Shown here one piece after another: positions 1 through 8,559 of a DNA stretch of 64,000 nucleotides; position 1 is the first letter of the stretch; every line of letters begins with the position of its first letter. The notes under the pieces are model-generated. The model was not told the origin of the DNA and did not search any database. It worked only from the letters and a program-made list of their open reading frames with translations. The position numbers were made by a program, and so were the translations under genes. The stretch spans positions 1-64,000 of the forward strand of contig JYOB01000016.1 of assembly GCA_000955795.1 (NCBI GenBank), written 5' to 3'. The stretch is from Burkholderiaceae bacterium 26 (GTDB lineage Bacteria > Pseudomonadota > Gammaproteobacteria > Burkholderiales > Burkholderiaceae).

Positions 1-105
1 TCGCCATCTCGGGCGCGCATTTCTTTGCTTACTTTCTTTGGGCAAGACCAAAGAAAGTGAGTCAGCCCCGGCAGGGGATGAAACAAGGGATGGACCACAA
101 AAAAC
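1..105. repeat. Copy of a dispersed intergenic repeat (partial, cut by window edge)
   Basis: This stretch closely resembles the right-hand end of the large inverted-repeat element at 55885-55985: the same order of a 'cgccatctcgggcgcgc' block, a pair of inverted 'cttactttctttg / caaagaaagt' arms, and a 'ccccggcaggg' block followed by 'gaaacaagggatg'. It differs by small indels, so it is an older or divergent copy. It sits immediately beyond the 3' end of the leftward cyanophycin operon, just as the other copy sits beyond glgB, so it may act as a transcription-ending structure. No gene is visible between 1 and 139. Confidence 0.75.
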
Positions 106-139
106 AAACCCCAGCGAACCCCATCAACCGGGCCAAAAC

Positions 140-2707
140 TCACTCCCCAACCCGCTTTGCAATATGCTCCAGTGCCTCCTCCACCTGATCAATCAAAATC
201 AGGCAGAGATCACCTGGCTGCAACCGCCCCAGCGCCGTGTCGATCGCCAGGAATTCACCACGGATTTCATCAACGCGGCTCGTGCGCGATGCACCCTGCA
301 GCCCTTCACGCAGTAGCGCGAGCACCTCGCCATCCTCACGCCCACGCTGGCATTGGTCTTCATACAGCACAACATCGTCAAACACGCCACCCAGAATCTG
401 CGTCTGGCGGCGGATATCCTCGTCGCGGCGATCGCCAGCCCCGCTGATCACCACCGAGCGGCGCTGGGCCGGCATGGTGGCCACGGCGTTGCATAGCGCC
501 TGGATGGCGTCAGGATTGTGGCCGTAGTCGGCGATGAGCGTGGCGCCCTTGTAGTCGAATACGTTGAAGCGGCCGGGCGCGGTGGCGGCGTCGTTCACAA
601 AGGTGGCGAGGCCGCGGCGGATGATCGCCCAATCGATGCCAAGCGCCCATGCAGCGGCAATCGACGACATCGCGTTTTCAACCTGGAAGCCGATGGTGCC
701 GTTGCGCGTAAGCGGAATGTCGGCCAGTGCAATGCGCGTTTCGTTGGCGCCTTCGGTGGCCACAATCTCGGCGCCGTCCACAAACACCACGCGCTTACCC
801 TGCGCGCGGTGCAGGGCCATGGTCGGCAGGCTGGCGTCATGCGCGAAGAACGTGACCGATCCGGGGCAGCCGTCGGCCATGCGCGCGACCATCGGGTCGG
901 CGGCGTTGAGCACCGCCATGCCGCGCGGCGCCACGTTCTGCACGATCACGCTCTTGAGCACGGCCAGGTCTTCCACCGTGCTGATGTAGTTCAGGCCCAG
1001 GTGGTCGCCTTCGCCCACATTTGTCACTACCGCCACATCGCAGCGGTCGAACGCCAGACCTTCGCGCAGCAGGCCGCCGCGCGCGGTTTCGAAGACGGCA
1101 GCATCGACGTCCGGATGCAGCAGCACGTTGCGCGCGCTGCGCGGGCCGCTGCAATCGCCGGTGTCGATGCGCTGGCCCTGGATGTACACGCCGTCGGTGC
1201 CGGTCATGCCCATGCGCAGGCCGCTGATGGCGAGCAGATGCGTAATCAGGCGCACCGTCGTCGTCTTGCCGTTGGTGCCGGACACGGCCACCACGGGAAT
1301 GCGCCCGTCGTCGCCGTCGGCAAACATCGTGGAGACAATCGCCTCGCCCACGGCACGGCCCTTGCCGTACGACGGCTGCAAATGCATGCGCAAACCTGGC
1401 GCGGCGTTGACTTCCACAATGCCGCCGGCCTGGTCCTCGAACGGCTTGAGCATCGTTTCACACACGGCGTCCACGCCGCAGATGTCGAGGCCGACCATCT
1501 GCGCTGCCGCCACGGCACGCGCCGCGATGGCGGGGTGCACATCGTCGGTCACGTCGGTGGCGGTGCCGCCTGTGGAGAGGTTCGCGTTGTTGCGCAACAC
1601 CACGCGCGTGCCCTTGGGCGGCACGGCGTCGGCGCTCAGGCCCTGCTTGGCGAGCGTGGCCAGCGCAATGTCGTCAAATCGGATTTTCGTGAGCGACGTG
1701 GCATGCCCTTCGCCGCGTCGCGGGTCGCGGTTCACTTCGTCGACCAGCTCACGCACGGTGTGCTTGCCGTCGCCAATGACTTGCGGCGGATCGCGGCGTG
1801 CAGCCGCCACCAGGTGCTTGCCCACCACGAGCAGACGGAAATCGTGGCCCGGGATGTAGCGCTCGACGATCACGTCCGACGAAATGTCGGCCGCGACCTC
1901 ATAGGCCGTCATCACTTCTTCGCGCGTGCGGATGCGCACGGCCACGCCCTTGCCCTGGTTGCCGTCGCGCGGCTTGACCACGACCGGTCCGTGGATTTCC
2001 TGCGCGGCTTCCCACGCTTCCTCTGCGCTGCGCACCGAACGGCCCAGCGGTACCGGCACGCCGGCCGCGTGCAGCAGGGTCTTCGTCAGATCCTTGTCCT
2101 GCGCAATCGATTCGGCCACGGCGCTGGTCATGTCGGTTTCGGCGGCCTGGATACGGCGCTGCTTGCTGCCCCAGCCAAACTGCACCATCGAGCCCTGCGT
2201 GAGACGGCGATACGGAATCCCGCGCGCCACGGCGGCGTAGACGATGGAGCCGGTGCTGGGCCCCAGGCGCACGTCTTCGTCCAGCTCGCGCAGGCGGTGC
2301 AGCGCGTCGTCCAGATCGAACGGCTGATCGTCGCGTGCGGCCAGGCAAAGTTGGCCGGCCAGCTCAAATGCCAGTCGGCCCACTTCCTCTTCGCTGTATT
2401 CCACGACGACCTGATATGTGCCGGGTTCGAGCGTGGGCTCGGTGTGGCTGAACGTCACCGGGCAACCGGCGGCAGCTTGCAGGCCCAGCGCGGCAGCTTC
2501 CAATGCGTGGGCAATCGATGGCGCATCGGCTTCGTCATCTGGGCGCAAGGGCCCAATCGCCGGGAAGCGCGCGCGCAGGCGGTCTTCAAAGCCCGGCAGT
2601 TCGGCCAGCAGTTGGGATTGATCCGAGCAGGCCACGATGGCTTCGATGGCCGTATGGCGGCACCAGAGATTTGGGCCGCGCAAGGCCCGGATACGAGAGA
2701 CTTCCAT
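140..2707 (-). CDS. cphA: Cyanophycin synthetase paralogue (CphA'/second CphA)
   Basis: Encodes 855 residues of the cyanophycin synthetase family, cytoplasmic enzymes that polymerise aspartate and arginine with ATP. The N-terminus has the family 'ALRGPN' opening. A central ATP-grasp region follows (KPRDGNQGKGV, then IVEVNAAPG). The C-terminal half is a Mur-ligase-like domain with P-loop GTNGKT at about 477-482, the 'FETARGGLLREGL' block and 'VVTNVGEGDHLG', all matching the canonical family. The longer frame begins 43 codons upstream, but the ATG at 2707 is preceded by GGAAAG at good spacing and aligns with the family start. It lies 53 bp downstream of the other cphA copy and is probably co-transcribed. 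Two adjacent cphA genes are known from Cupriavidus and relatives. The active-site motifs look intact, so I expect a working ligase. Confidence 0.93.
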   Translation of the reverse strand: MEVSRIRALRGPNLWCRHTAIEAIVACSDQSQLLAELPGFEDRLRARFPAIGPLRPDDEADAPSIAHALEAAALGLQAAAGCPVTFSHTEPTLEPGTYQVVVEYSEEEVGRLAFELAGQLCLAARDDQPFDLDDALHRLRELDEDVRLGPSTGSIVYAAVARGIPYRRLTQGSMVQFGWGSKQRRIQAAETDMTSAVAESIAQDKDLTKTLLHAAGVPVPLGRSVRSAEEAWEAAQEIHGPVVVKPRDGNQGKGVAVRIRTREEVMTAYEVAADISSDVIVERYIPGHDFRLLVVGKHLVAAARRDPPQVIGDGKHTVRELVDEVNRDPRRGEGHATSLTKIRFDDIALATLAKQGLSADAVPPKGTRVVLRNNANLSTGGTATDVTDDVHPAIAARAVAAAQMVGLDICGVDAVCETMLKPFEDQAGGIVEVNAAPGLRMHLQPSYGKGRAVGEAIVSTMFADGDDGRIPVVAVSGTNGKTTTVRLITHLLAISGLRMGMTGTDGVYIQGQRIDTGDCSGPRSARNVLLHPDVDAAVFETARGGLLREGLAFDRCDVAVVTNVGEGDHLGLNYISTVEDLAVLKSVIVQNVAPRGMAVLNAADPMVARMADGCPGSVTFFAHDASLPTMALHRAQGKRVVFVDGAEIVATEGANETRIALADIPLTRNGTIGFQVENAMSSIAAAWALGIDWAIIRRGLATFVNDAATAPGRFNVFDYKGATLIADYGHNPDAIQALCNAVATMPAQRRSVVISGAGDRRDEDIRRQTQILGGVFDDVVLYEDQCQRGREDGEVLALLREGLQGASRTSRVDEIRGEFLAIDTALGRLQPGDLCLILIDQVEEALEHIAKRVGE

Positions 2708-2760
2708 GCAATCAGCTTTCCGTTGTGCTTTGGGCGTTCTTTTGGATTCAGGCCCGATCG

Positions 2761-5433
2761 TCAGTTCTGGGATTCGGCGCGGCCCATCCACTGGTGTACC
2801 TGCTCGACGGTGCCCTCGATGGCACACTCGTCGCATTGCAGGACCAGCAGGTCGCCTGCCGTGAGCTGCGAGAGCGCCGCATCCACGACATCCCGGCGCT
2901 TGGCCCCTTCGACGACGACTTCAGCCACGCGACCGCCCGCCTGCAGCCCTTGTTTGAGCAGCGTGCGTGCTTGGCGATCGAACTCGGCATCGGTGCGCTT
3001 GACGCTGGCGTCTTCGCATAGCAGCACGCGATCGAACGTCTGGCCGATGACGGTGCCTTGCGCCACCAGGTCTTCGTCGCGGCGTTGCAGGCCGGCACCG
3101 AATACGAGCGTGCGGCGTTGGGCGGGGAAGTTGTCCAGCGCGGCGGCCAGGGCTTCCAGCGCCGAGGCGTTGTGCGCGTCATCCACCACGATGGTGGCGC
3201 CGTGGTGCTGGAACAGCGTGAAGCGGCCCGGCACATCCACCTGGCCCACATCGAAGGTGACGATACCGGCGCGCATCAGGTCGTTGGAAATGCCCAGCGC
3301 CCAGCCGGTGGCCACGGCGGCCAGCACGTTCTCAAGCTGGAACGGCACGCGGCCGGCGTAGGTCAGCGGAATGGCCGACACATCGGCCAGTGCCAGTTCG
3401 GTCGCGCCGGTGGCGAGCACCACCTTGCCATCACGCACGAACACGGCCCGTTTGCCAGCGGCGCGGTGCGCGGCAATGGCTTCCAGATCGCCCGACAACG
3501 CGAAGAAGATCACTTCGCCGTCGCACAGGTCGGCCATTTCAACGAGGCGCGCATCGGCGGCATTGAGCACGCCCACGCCAGACTTCAGCACAACGTCAAT
3601 CTGCGTGCGCAGAACGCTGTACATGCGGTCTTCGTCTTCGACGTAGAAGTCGCCCAGGTGATCGGGCTTGCCGAAGTTGGTGACCACGCCGACCTGGCAA
3701 CGGTCATACGGCAATCCTTGCGAGAGGATCATGCCGCTGTCGCTCTCGAACACGGCGGCTTCCACCGCGCGATTCATCAGGATGCGGTGGCAGGCGTCCC
3801 ACGCAGCGCGGTCGCCATGACCGCCTCGGTTGTTGCTCGCCTCGACTTGGCGGCGGTCCAGGAACAGGCCATCGCTGCAGCCCAGGCCCGTGTGCTTGCC
3901 CGAGAGCTGCAGCAACTGCGCAACCAGCTTCGCGACGACGGTCTTGCCGTTGGTACCAGTGATGCCGACGATGGGAATGCGGCCGTCGTCTTGCGCGCCG
4001 TCCTTGTCGGAAAACAGGTGATCCACAATCGCGCGGCCCACAGGGCGGGGTTCGCCCTGGGCCGGCCGAATGTGCATCAGCAAGCCCGGCCCGGCGTTGA
4101 CTTCCACAATGGCGCCGCGCTGTTCATCGAGCGGGCGCGAGATGTCATCGGCCACCAGGTCCACGCCGGCAATGTCGAGCCCGACCACCCGCGCCGCCAG
4201 CGACGCATGCGCGGCCACGCTCGGGTGCACGCGATCGGTCACGTCAAAGGCGACGTTGCCGTTGCGCTGGATCAGCACGCTGCGGCCCGCGGGCGGTACG
4301 GCGCTGCCGTCGGCATAGCCCTGGCGCTTGAGTTCGAGGAGTGCGGCAGAGTCCAGGCGCACGCAGTTCAGCGGGTGTTCTTCGGTGCTGCCGCGGCGCG
4401 GGTCGGAATTGATCTGCGATTCGATCAGTTCTTCGATGGTCGAGGTGCCATCGCCGATCACCGACGCGGTTTCGCCCATCGCCGCCGCCGCCACACGGCC
4501 GCCCACGACCAGCAGGCGGTGTTCGTTACCAGAGACGAAGCGCTCGACGATCACGCCGTTGCCTTCCTCCATGGCCACGGCATACGCCGTTTCCACCTCT
4601 TCGCGGGTCATCAGGTTCGTGAACACGCCGCGGCCGTGGTTGCCGTCGTACGGTTTGACCACCACCGGCACGCCGATGTCTTCGGCGGCGTCCCAGGCGT
4701 CTTCGGCGTTATCGACCATGCGGCCTTCCGGCACAGGCACGCCGCATGACTGCAGCAGGCTCTTGGTCAGGTCCTTGTCGCGCGAGATCGATTCTGCAAT
4801 GGCGCTGGTGCGGTCCGTCTCGGCCGTCCAGATGCGGCGCTGGCGTGCGCCGTAGCCGAGCTGCACGAGATTGCCGTCCGACAGGCGGATGGACGGGATA
4901 TTGCGATCATCGGCAGCATCGACGATGCAGGCTGTGCTGGGGCCGAGGCAATGTTCGTCCACCAGGTCGCGCAGCGTTTCGACGGCCGCATCCACGTCGA
5001 ACGGGCGGTCTTCAATGGCCGCCATGACCAGGTCACGGGCGGCCAGCAGGGCAGAGCGGGTCACGTCTTCGTGCCAGGCACGGACGATCACCTTGTAGAC
5101 GCCGCGCACGGGCGTCTCGCGCGCCTTACCAAACCCGCCGGGCATGCCGGCCAGGTTCTGCAATTCCAGGGTGACGTGTTCCAGGATGTGGCCGGGCCAG
5201 GTGCCCTCCTTCAAGCGCATCAGGAAGCCGCCGCGCACGCCGGGGCTGCAGCGGTGCTCGATCAGCGTTGGGAGCCATGTCGAGAGGCGCTCGTAGAAAC
5301 CCGGAATCGTGTTGGAAGGAAAATCCTCCAGTTCACCAATGTCGACCCATGCCTCGAGCACTGGCCGATATGTCCACATATTCGGGCCGCGCAGCGACAT
5401 GACATCGAGAATCTCAATGTCCTTCTTCTTCAT
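2761..5433 (-). CDS. cphA: Cyanophycin synthetase, first gene of the tandem pair
   Basis: Encodes 890 residues. 'SLRGPN' lies near residue 13. An ATP-grasp region (KPYDGNHGRGV; IVEVNAGPG) precedes a Mur-ligase-like domain with P-loop GITGTNGKT at about 490-498. Overall length and domain order are those of CphA. Where the downstream paralogue has FETARGG the present protein has FESDSGM, and 'NFGKPDHLG' replaces 'NVGEGDHLG', so the ligase half has drifted from the canonical motif. This suggests division of labour between the two copies or partial loss of one activity. It is divergent from the ABC transporter gene at 5723, with a shared 289-bp control region. The start is the ATG at 5433; the ribosome-binding site is weak. 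Confidence 0.94.
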   Translation of the reverse strand: MKKKDIEILDVMSLRGPNMWTYRPVLEAWVDIGELEDFPSNTIPGFYERLSTWLPTLIEHRCSPGVRGGFLMRLKEGTWPGHILEHVTLELQNLAGMPGGFGKARETPVRGVYKVIVRAWHEDVTRSALLAARDLVMAAIEDRPFDVDAAVETLRDLVDEHCLGPSTACIVDAADDRNIPSIRLSDGNLVQLGYGARQRRIWTAETDRTSAIAESISRDKDLTKSLLQSCGVPVPEGRMVDNAEDAWDAAEDIGVPVVVKPYDGNHGRGVFTNLMTREEVETAYAVAMEEGNGVIVERFVSGNEHRLLVVGGRVAAAAMGETASVIGDGTSTIEELIESQINSDPRRGSTEEHPLNCVRLDSAALLELKRQGYADGSAVPPAGRSVLIQRNGNVAFDVTDRVHPSVAAHASLAARVVGLDIAGVDLVADDISRPLDEQRGAIVEVNAGPGLLMHIRPAQGEPRPVGRAIVDHLFSDKDGAQDDGRIPIVGITGTNGKTVVAKLVAQLLQLSGKHTGLGCSDGLFLDRRQVEASNNRGGHGDRAAWDACHRILMNRAVEAAVFESDSGMILSQGLPYDRCQVGVVTNFGKPDHLGDFYVEDEDRMYSVLRTQIDVVLKSGVGVLNAADARLVEMADLCDGEVIFFALSGDLEAIAAHRAAGKRAVFVRDGKVVLATGATELALADVSAIPLTYAGRVPFQLENVLAAVATGWALGISNDLMRAGIVTFDVGQVDVPGRFTLFQHHGATIVVDDAHNASALEALAAALDNFPAQRRTLVFGAGLQRRDEDLVAQGTVIGQTFDRVLLCEDASVKRTDAEFDRQARTLLKQGLQAGGRVAEVVVEGAKRRDVVDAALSQLTAGDLLVLQCDECAIEGTVEQVHQWMGRAESQN

Positions 5434-5722
5434 TGAATTTGCTTGAGGCAGGGGGCGATGTACCCGTGAAGTTGGTCCGTGGAATCGAACCGTTACCTTT
5501 CAATAACGTTACAACGGCGTCGGCGTTGACGTCTTGAGCCCGAAGTGCGTTGTGCAGCGCACCAAATGCCGGGCTGGCGTGGCTATGTATACTTGCGAGC
5601 AAAATTTGCAGGCCGCAACAATTGCGACGCCGCACTCTTGCCTCGATTTATGTTCGTCCTTTTCCCGTTTTGGGCTGTTTTTTGGCCATTTGGACGCGCT
5701 TTTTGAATTCTTTGCGCCACTG
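5434..5722. promoter_or_regulatory. Divergent intergenic region of the cyanophycin locus
   Basis: A 289-bp non-coding gap separates the leftward cphA operon from the rightward ABC transporter/DUF1854 pair, so both promoters should lie here. It is clearly AT-richer than the flanking genes. I see no confident -35/-10 pair or operator, and a frame that stays open through it (5534-5722) lacks a ribosome-binding site and resembles nothing known. Confidence 0.6.
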
Positions 5723-8029
5723 ATGACCCAGTCCTCCCCATCGTCCGCCCCCACCGTCGCCCACGCTCAGGAACCCTGGAGTGTCGTGCTGGCCCCGAGC
5801 CTCGCTCCAGAAGAAACCATCCTGGCCGGGCTGCAGCTGGATTTGGACGCAAGGCTGCATTTTACCCAAGGGTGGCTGGTTGTTACGAACCGGCGCCTGG
5901 TCGGCCAAGCCCCCGGCCAAAAGGATTTCCAAAGCTGGGACATCGCCCCTGGCATGACGCTGGCCCACAGCGACCACGCCGGCGTCGGCACGCTGGAGCT
6001 GTCCGACGGACAGCGCAGGCTGGCGAGCTGGCGCTACACGCTGGGCCACAACACCGACGCTCTGCGGCTGGCCGACGCGTTCGACGCCCGGCGCAACGCC
6101 ATGGCCACCGGCACCCAGGCCGCACAGCCCGACGCGGAGGTCTGCCCCACCTGCAAGGCGCCCCTGCCGCCCGGTGAAGAGAACTGCCCGCAATGCAGCC
6201 GCGAACAAGAGCAGCCGCCGTCGACCTGGGCGCTGCTGCGCCTGTGGCGCTTCGCCCAGCCGTATCGGTGGGAATTGCTGGCCGGTTTCGCCCTGCTGCT
6301 GATCGGCACGGCCGCCACCCTGGTGCCGCCGTACCTGACGATGCCCTTGATGGACAAGGTGCTGATCCCCTACCAGAACGGGCAACCGGTCGATTACCGC
6401 CTGGTTACGCTCTACCTTTCCGGCCTGTTTGGCGCCGCGCTGGTGGCCTGGGTGCTGGGCTGGGCGCGCACCTATCTGCTGGCGCGCGTGTCCGAGCGCA
6501 TCAGTGCCGACCTGCGCACGACCACCTACGAGCACCTGCTCAAGCTGTCGCTCGAATACTTCGGCGGCAAGCGCACGGGCGACCTGATGGCGCGCATCGG
6601 TTCGGAAAGCGACCGCATCAGCGTGTTCCTGTCGTTGCACCTGCTCGATTTCGCGACCGACGTGCTGATGATTGCGATGACGGCGGTCATCCTGGTCTCG
6701 ATCGACCCGTGGCTGGCGCTCGTCACGCTGGTGCCGCTGCCGTTCATTGCGTGGATGATCCACCTTGTGCGCGACCGCCTGCGCCACGGCTTTGAGAAAA
6801 TCGACCGAATCTGGTCGGAAATCACCAACGTACTGGCCGATACGATCCCGGGCATCCGCGTGGTGAAGGCCTTTGCCCAGGAAAAGCGCGAGGTGACACG
6901 CTTTGCCGAGGCCAACAAGCACAACCTGGCGATCAACGATCGCGTCAACGCGGTGTGGTCGCTGTTTACCCCGACCGTCACGCTGCTGACCGAAGTCGGG
7001 CTGCTGGTGGTGTGGATTTTCGGGATCTGGCAGGTCAGCCACGACGCCATTACCGTCGGTGTGCTGGTGGCGTTCCTGACGTATATCAGCCGCTTCTACA
7101 CGCGCCTGGATTCCATGAGCCGCATCGTGTCCGTCACCCAGAAAGCGGCGGCCGGTGCCAAGCGCATCTTCGACATTCTCGACCACGTGTCGAGCGTGCC
7201 GGAGCCGGTCAAGCCTGTACACATCGAGAAGGTGGATGGCGCGATCGAGCTACGCGACCTGGGCTTCCGTTACGGCAACCGCGCGGTGATCCGCGGCCTG
7301 AACCTGTCGATCCAGCCGGGCGAGATGATCGGGCTGGTAGGGCACAGCGGCTCGGGCAAGAGCACGCTCGTGAACCTGATCTGCCGCTTCTACGATGTGT
7401 CGGAAGGCGCGATCCGCTTGGACGGCACCGATATCCGCTCGCTGCCCGTGTCGGAATTCCGGCGCAACATCGGGCTGGTGCTGCAGGAGCCGTTCCTGTT
7501 CTTCGGCACGATTGCCGACAACATTGCCTACGGCAAACCCGACGCCACGCGCGAAGAGATCGTTGCCGCCGCGCGTGCCGCCCACGCCCACGAGTTCATC
7601 CTGCGCCTGCCGCACGGCTACGACTCGCTGGTGGGTGAACGCGGCCAAGCGCTGTCGGGCGGCGAACGCCAGCGTATTTCGATTGCGCGCGCGCTGCTCA
7701 TCAACCCGCGCATCCTGATCATGGACGAGGCCACGTCTTCCGTGGATACGACCACCGAGAAGGAAATCCAGAAGGCGCTCGACAACCTCGTGCAGGGCCG
7801 CACGACCATCGCCATCGCGCACCGTTTGTCGACGCTGCGCAAGGCCGACCGCCTGGTCGTCATGGATCGCGGCCAGATTGTCGAAGTGGGCAACCACGAT
7901 GAACTGCTCGCGCGCGAAGGGGCGTACTACAAGCTCTATCAGGCACAGGCCCGCAATGTCGACGCCGACACCGATCTGACCAGCGACGGCGAGCGCGTGG
8001 ACGCCGCCGCGCCGGCTTACGCGCAGTGA
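5723..8029 (+). CDS. Cyanophycin-locus ABC exporter with PH-like and zinc-ribbon N-terminus
   Basis: Encodes 768 residues of an ABC half-exporter (fused membrane and ATPase domains). Residues 1-135 resemble a bacterial PH-like module ('LVVTNRRLVG'). A four-cysteine zinc ribbon follows (CPTC at 141, CPQC at 155). Six membrane helices occupy about 180-470. The ATPase domain has Walker A GHSGSGKST at 540-548, then LSGGERQR and LIMDEATSS. The frame opens 63 codons earlier, but the ATG at 5723 begins a plausible N-terminus. It is divergent from cphA and followed 13 bp later by a DUF1854 gene. Public annotation uses the label 'cyanophycin metabolism-associated ABC transporter' for this arrangement. 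The substrate is unknown; the zinc ribbon and PH-like part are unusual for an exporter and suggest regulation or partner binding at the cytoplasmic face. Confidence 0.9.
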   Translation: MTQSSPSSAPTVAHAQEPWSVVLAPSLAPEETILAGLQLDLDARLHFTQGWLVVTNRRLVGQAPGQKDFQSWDIAPGMTLAHSDHAGVGTLELSDGQRRLASWRYTLGHNTDALRLADAFDARRNAMATGTQAAQPDAEVCPTCKAPLPPGEENCPQCSREQEQPPSTWALLRLWRFAQPYRWELLAGFALLLIGTAATLVPPYLTMPLMDKVLIPYQNGQPVDYRLVTLYLSGLFGAALVAWVLGWARTYLLARVSERISADLRTTTYEHLLKLSLEYFGGKRTGDLMARIGSESDRISVFLSLHLLDFATDVLMIAMTAVILVSIDPWLALVTLVPLPFIAWMIHLVRDRLRHGFEKIDRIWSEITNVLADTIPGIRVVKAFAQEKREVTRFAEANKHNLAINDRVNAVWSLFTPTVTLLTEVGLLVVWIFGIWQVSHDAITVGVLVAFLTYISRFYTRLDSMSRIVSVTQKAAAGAKRIFDILDHVSSVPEPVKPVHIEKVDGAIELRDLGFRYGNRAVIRGLNLSIQPGEMIGLVGHSGSGKSTLVNLICRFYDVSEGAIRLDGTDIRSLPVSEFRRNIGLVLQEPFLFFGTIADNIAYGKPDATREEIVAAARAAHAHEFILRLPHGYDSLVGERGQALSGGERQRISIARALLINPRILIMDEATSSVDTTTEKEIQKALDNLVQGRTTIAIAHRLSTLRKADRLVVMDRGQIVEVGNHDELLAREGAYYKLYQAQARNVDADTDLTSDGERVDAAAPAYAQ

Positions 8030-8042
8030 TCCCCTATTTGAA

Positions 8043-8522
8043 ATGACTGCGATGCAAACGCCCGATTTCACCCTGAGCCGCAACGGCTTCGGCAAGCTTG
8101 TGATGACCCTGGCAGACGGCACCGTGCATGAAGGCGTGGTGCCCGTGCGCGCGTTTCCGATCTCTGCCGCCGGCGAGGGCTTGAGCCTGATGAGCACCGA
8201 CGGCCGCGAGCTGGCATGGATCACGCAGCCAGATGCGCTGCCCGCGCCGATGCGCGCGCTGATCGAAACCGAACTCGGAGCGCGTGAATTCATGCCCGAG
8301 ATCCGCAAGATCGTCGACGTATCGACCTACGCCACGCCCAGCACGTGGACGGTGCAAACCGACCGCGGCCAGACCGACCTCGTGCTGCGCGGCGAAGAAG
8401 ACATCCGGCGCCTGACCGGCACCACGCTGCTCATTTCCGACAGTCACGGCATCCACTACCTGATCCGCGATCTGCTTGCGCTGGACAAGCACAGCCGCAA
8501 GATTCTCGACCGGTTCCTTTAA
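8043..8522 (+). CDS. DUF1854 family protein of the cyanophycin locus
   Basis: Encodes 159 residues with no signal peptide or membrane segment. The sequence fits DUF1854, a family found beside cyanophycin genes: an N-terminal part with 'GVVPVRAFPI', a mid 'ELAWI' and a C-terminal 'ISDSHGIHYLIRDLLALD'. It starts 13 bp after the ABC exporter stop and is surely in its operon. An alternative start 9 bp downstream (8052) is possible; neither has a strong ribosome-binding site. Function is unknown. Its constant pairing with the exporter suggests a cytoplasmic partner or regulator of the transporter. It runs convergently into the hydrolase gene at 8560. Confidence 0.85.
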   Translation: MTAMQTPDFTLSRNGFGKLVMTLADGTVHEGVVPVRAFPISAAGEGLSLMSTDGRELAWITQPDALPAPMRALIETELGAREFMPEIRKIVDVSTYATPSTWTVQTDRGQTDLVLRGEEDIRRLTGTTLLISDSHGIHYLIRDLLALDKHSRKILDRFL

Positions 8523-8559
8523 GCCCGCGCGGCCACACAACCGCGCCGCCGCGCCGCCG

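Noticed and set aside
518-3361. 947-codon open frame on the plus strand
   Set aside because: It is antisense to both cyanophycin synthetase genes, rich in histidine, alanine and arginine, with no ribosome-binding site or family motif: a shadow frame caused by high GC content.
5648-7222. 524-codon minus-strand frame
   Set aside because: It runs antisense through the ABC exporter gene and has the composition of a GC shadow; the plus frame carries all ABC motifs.
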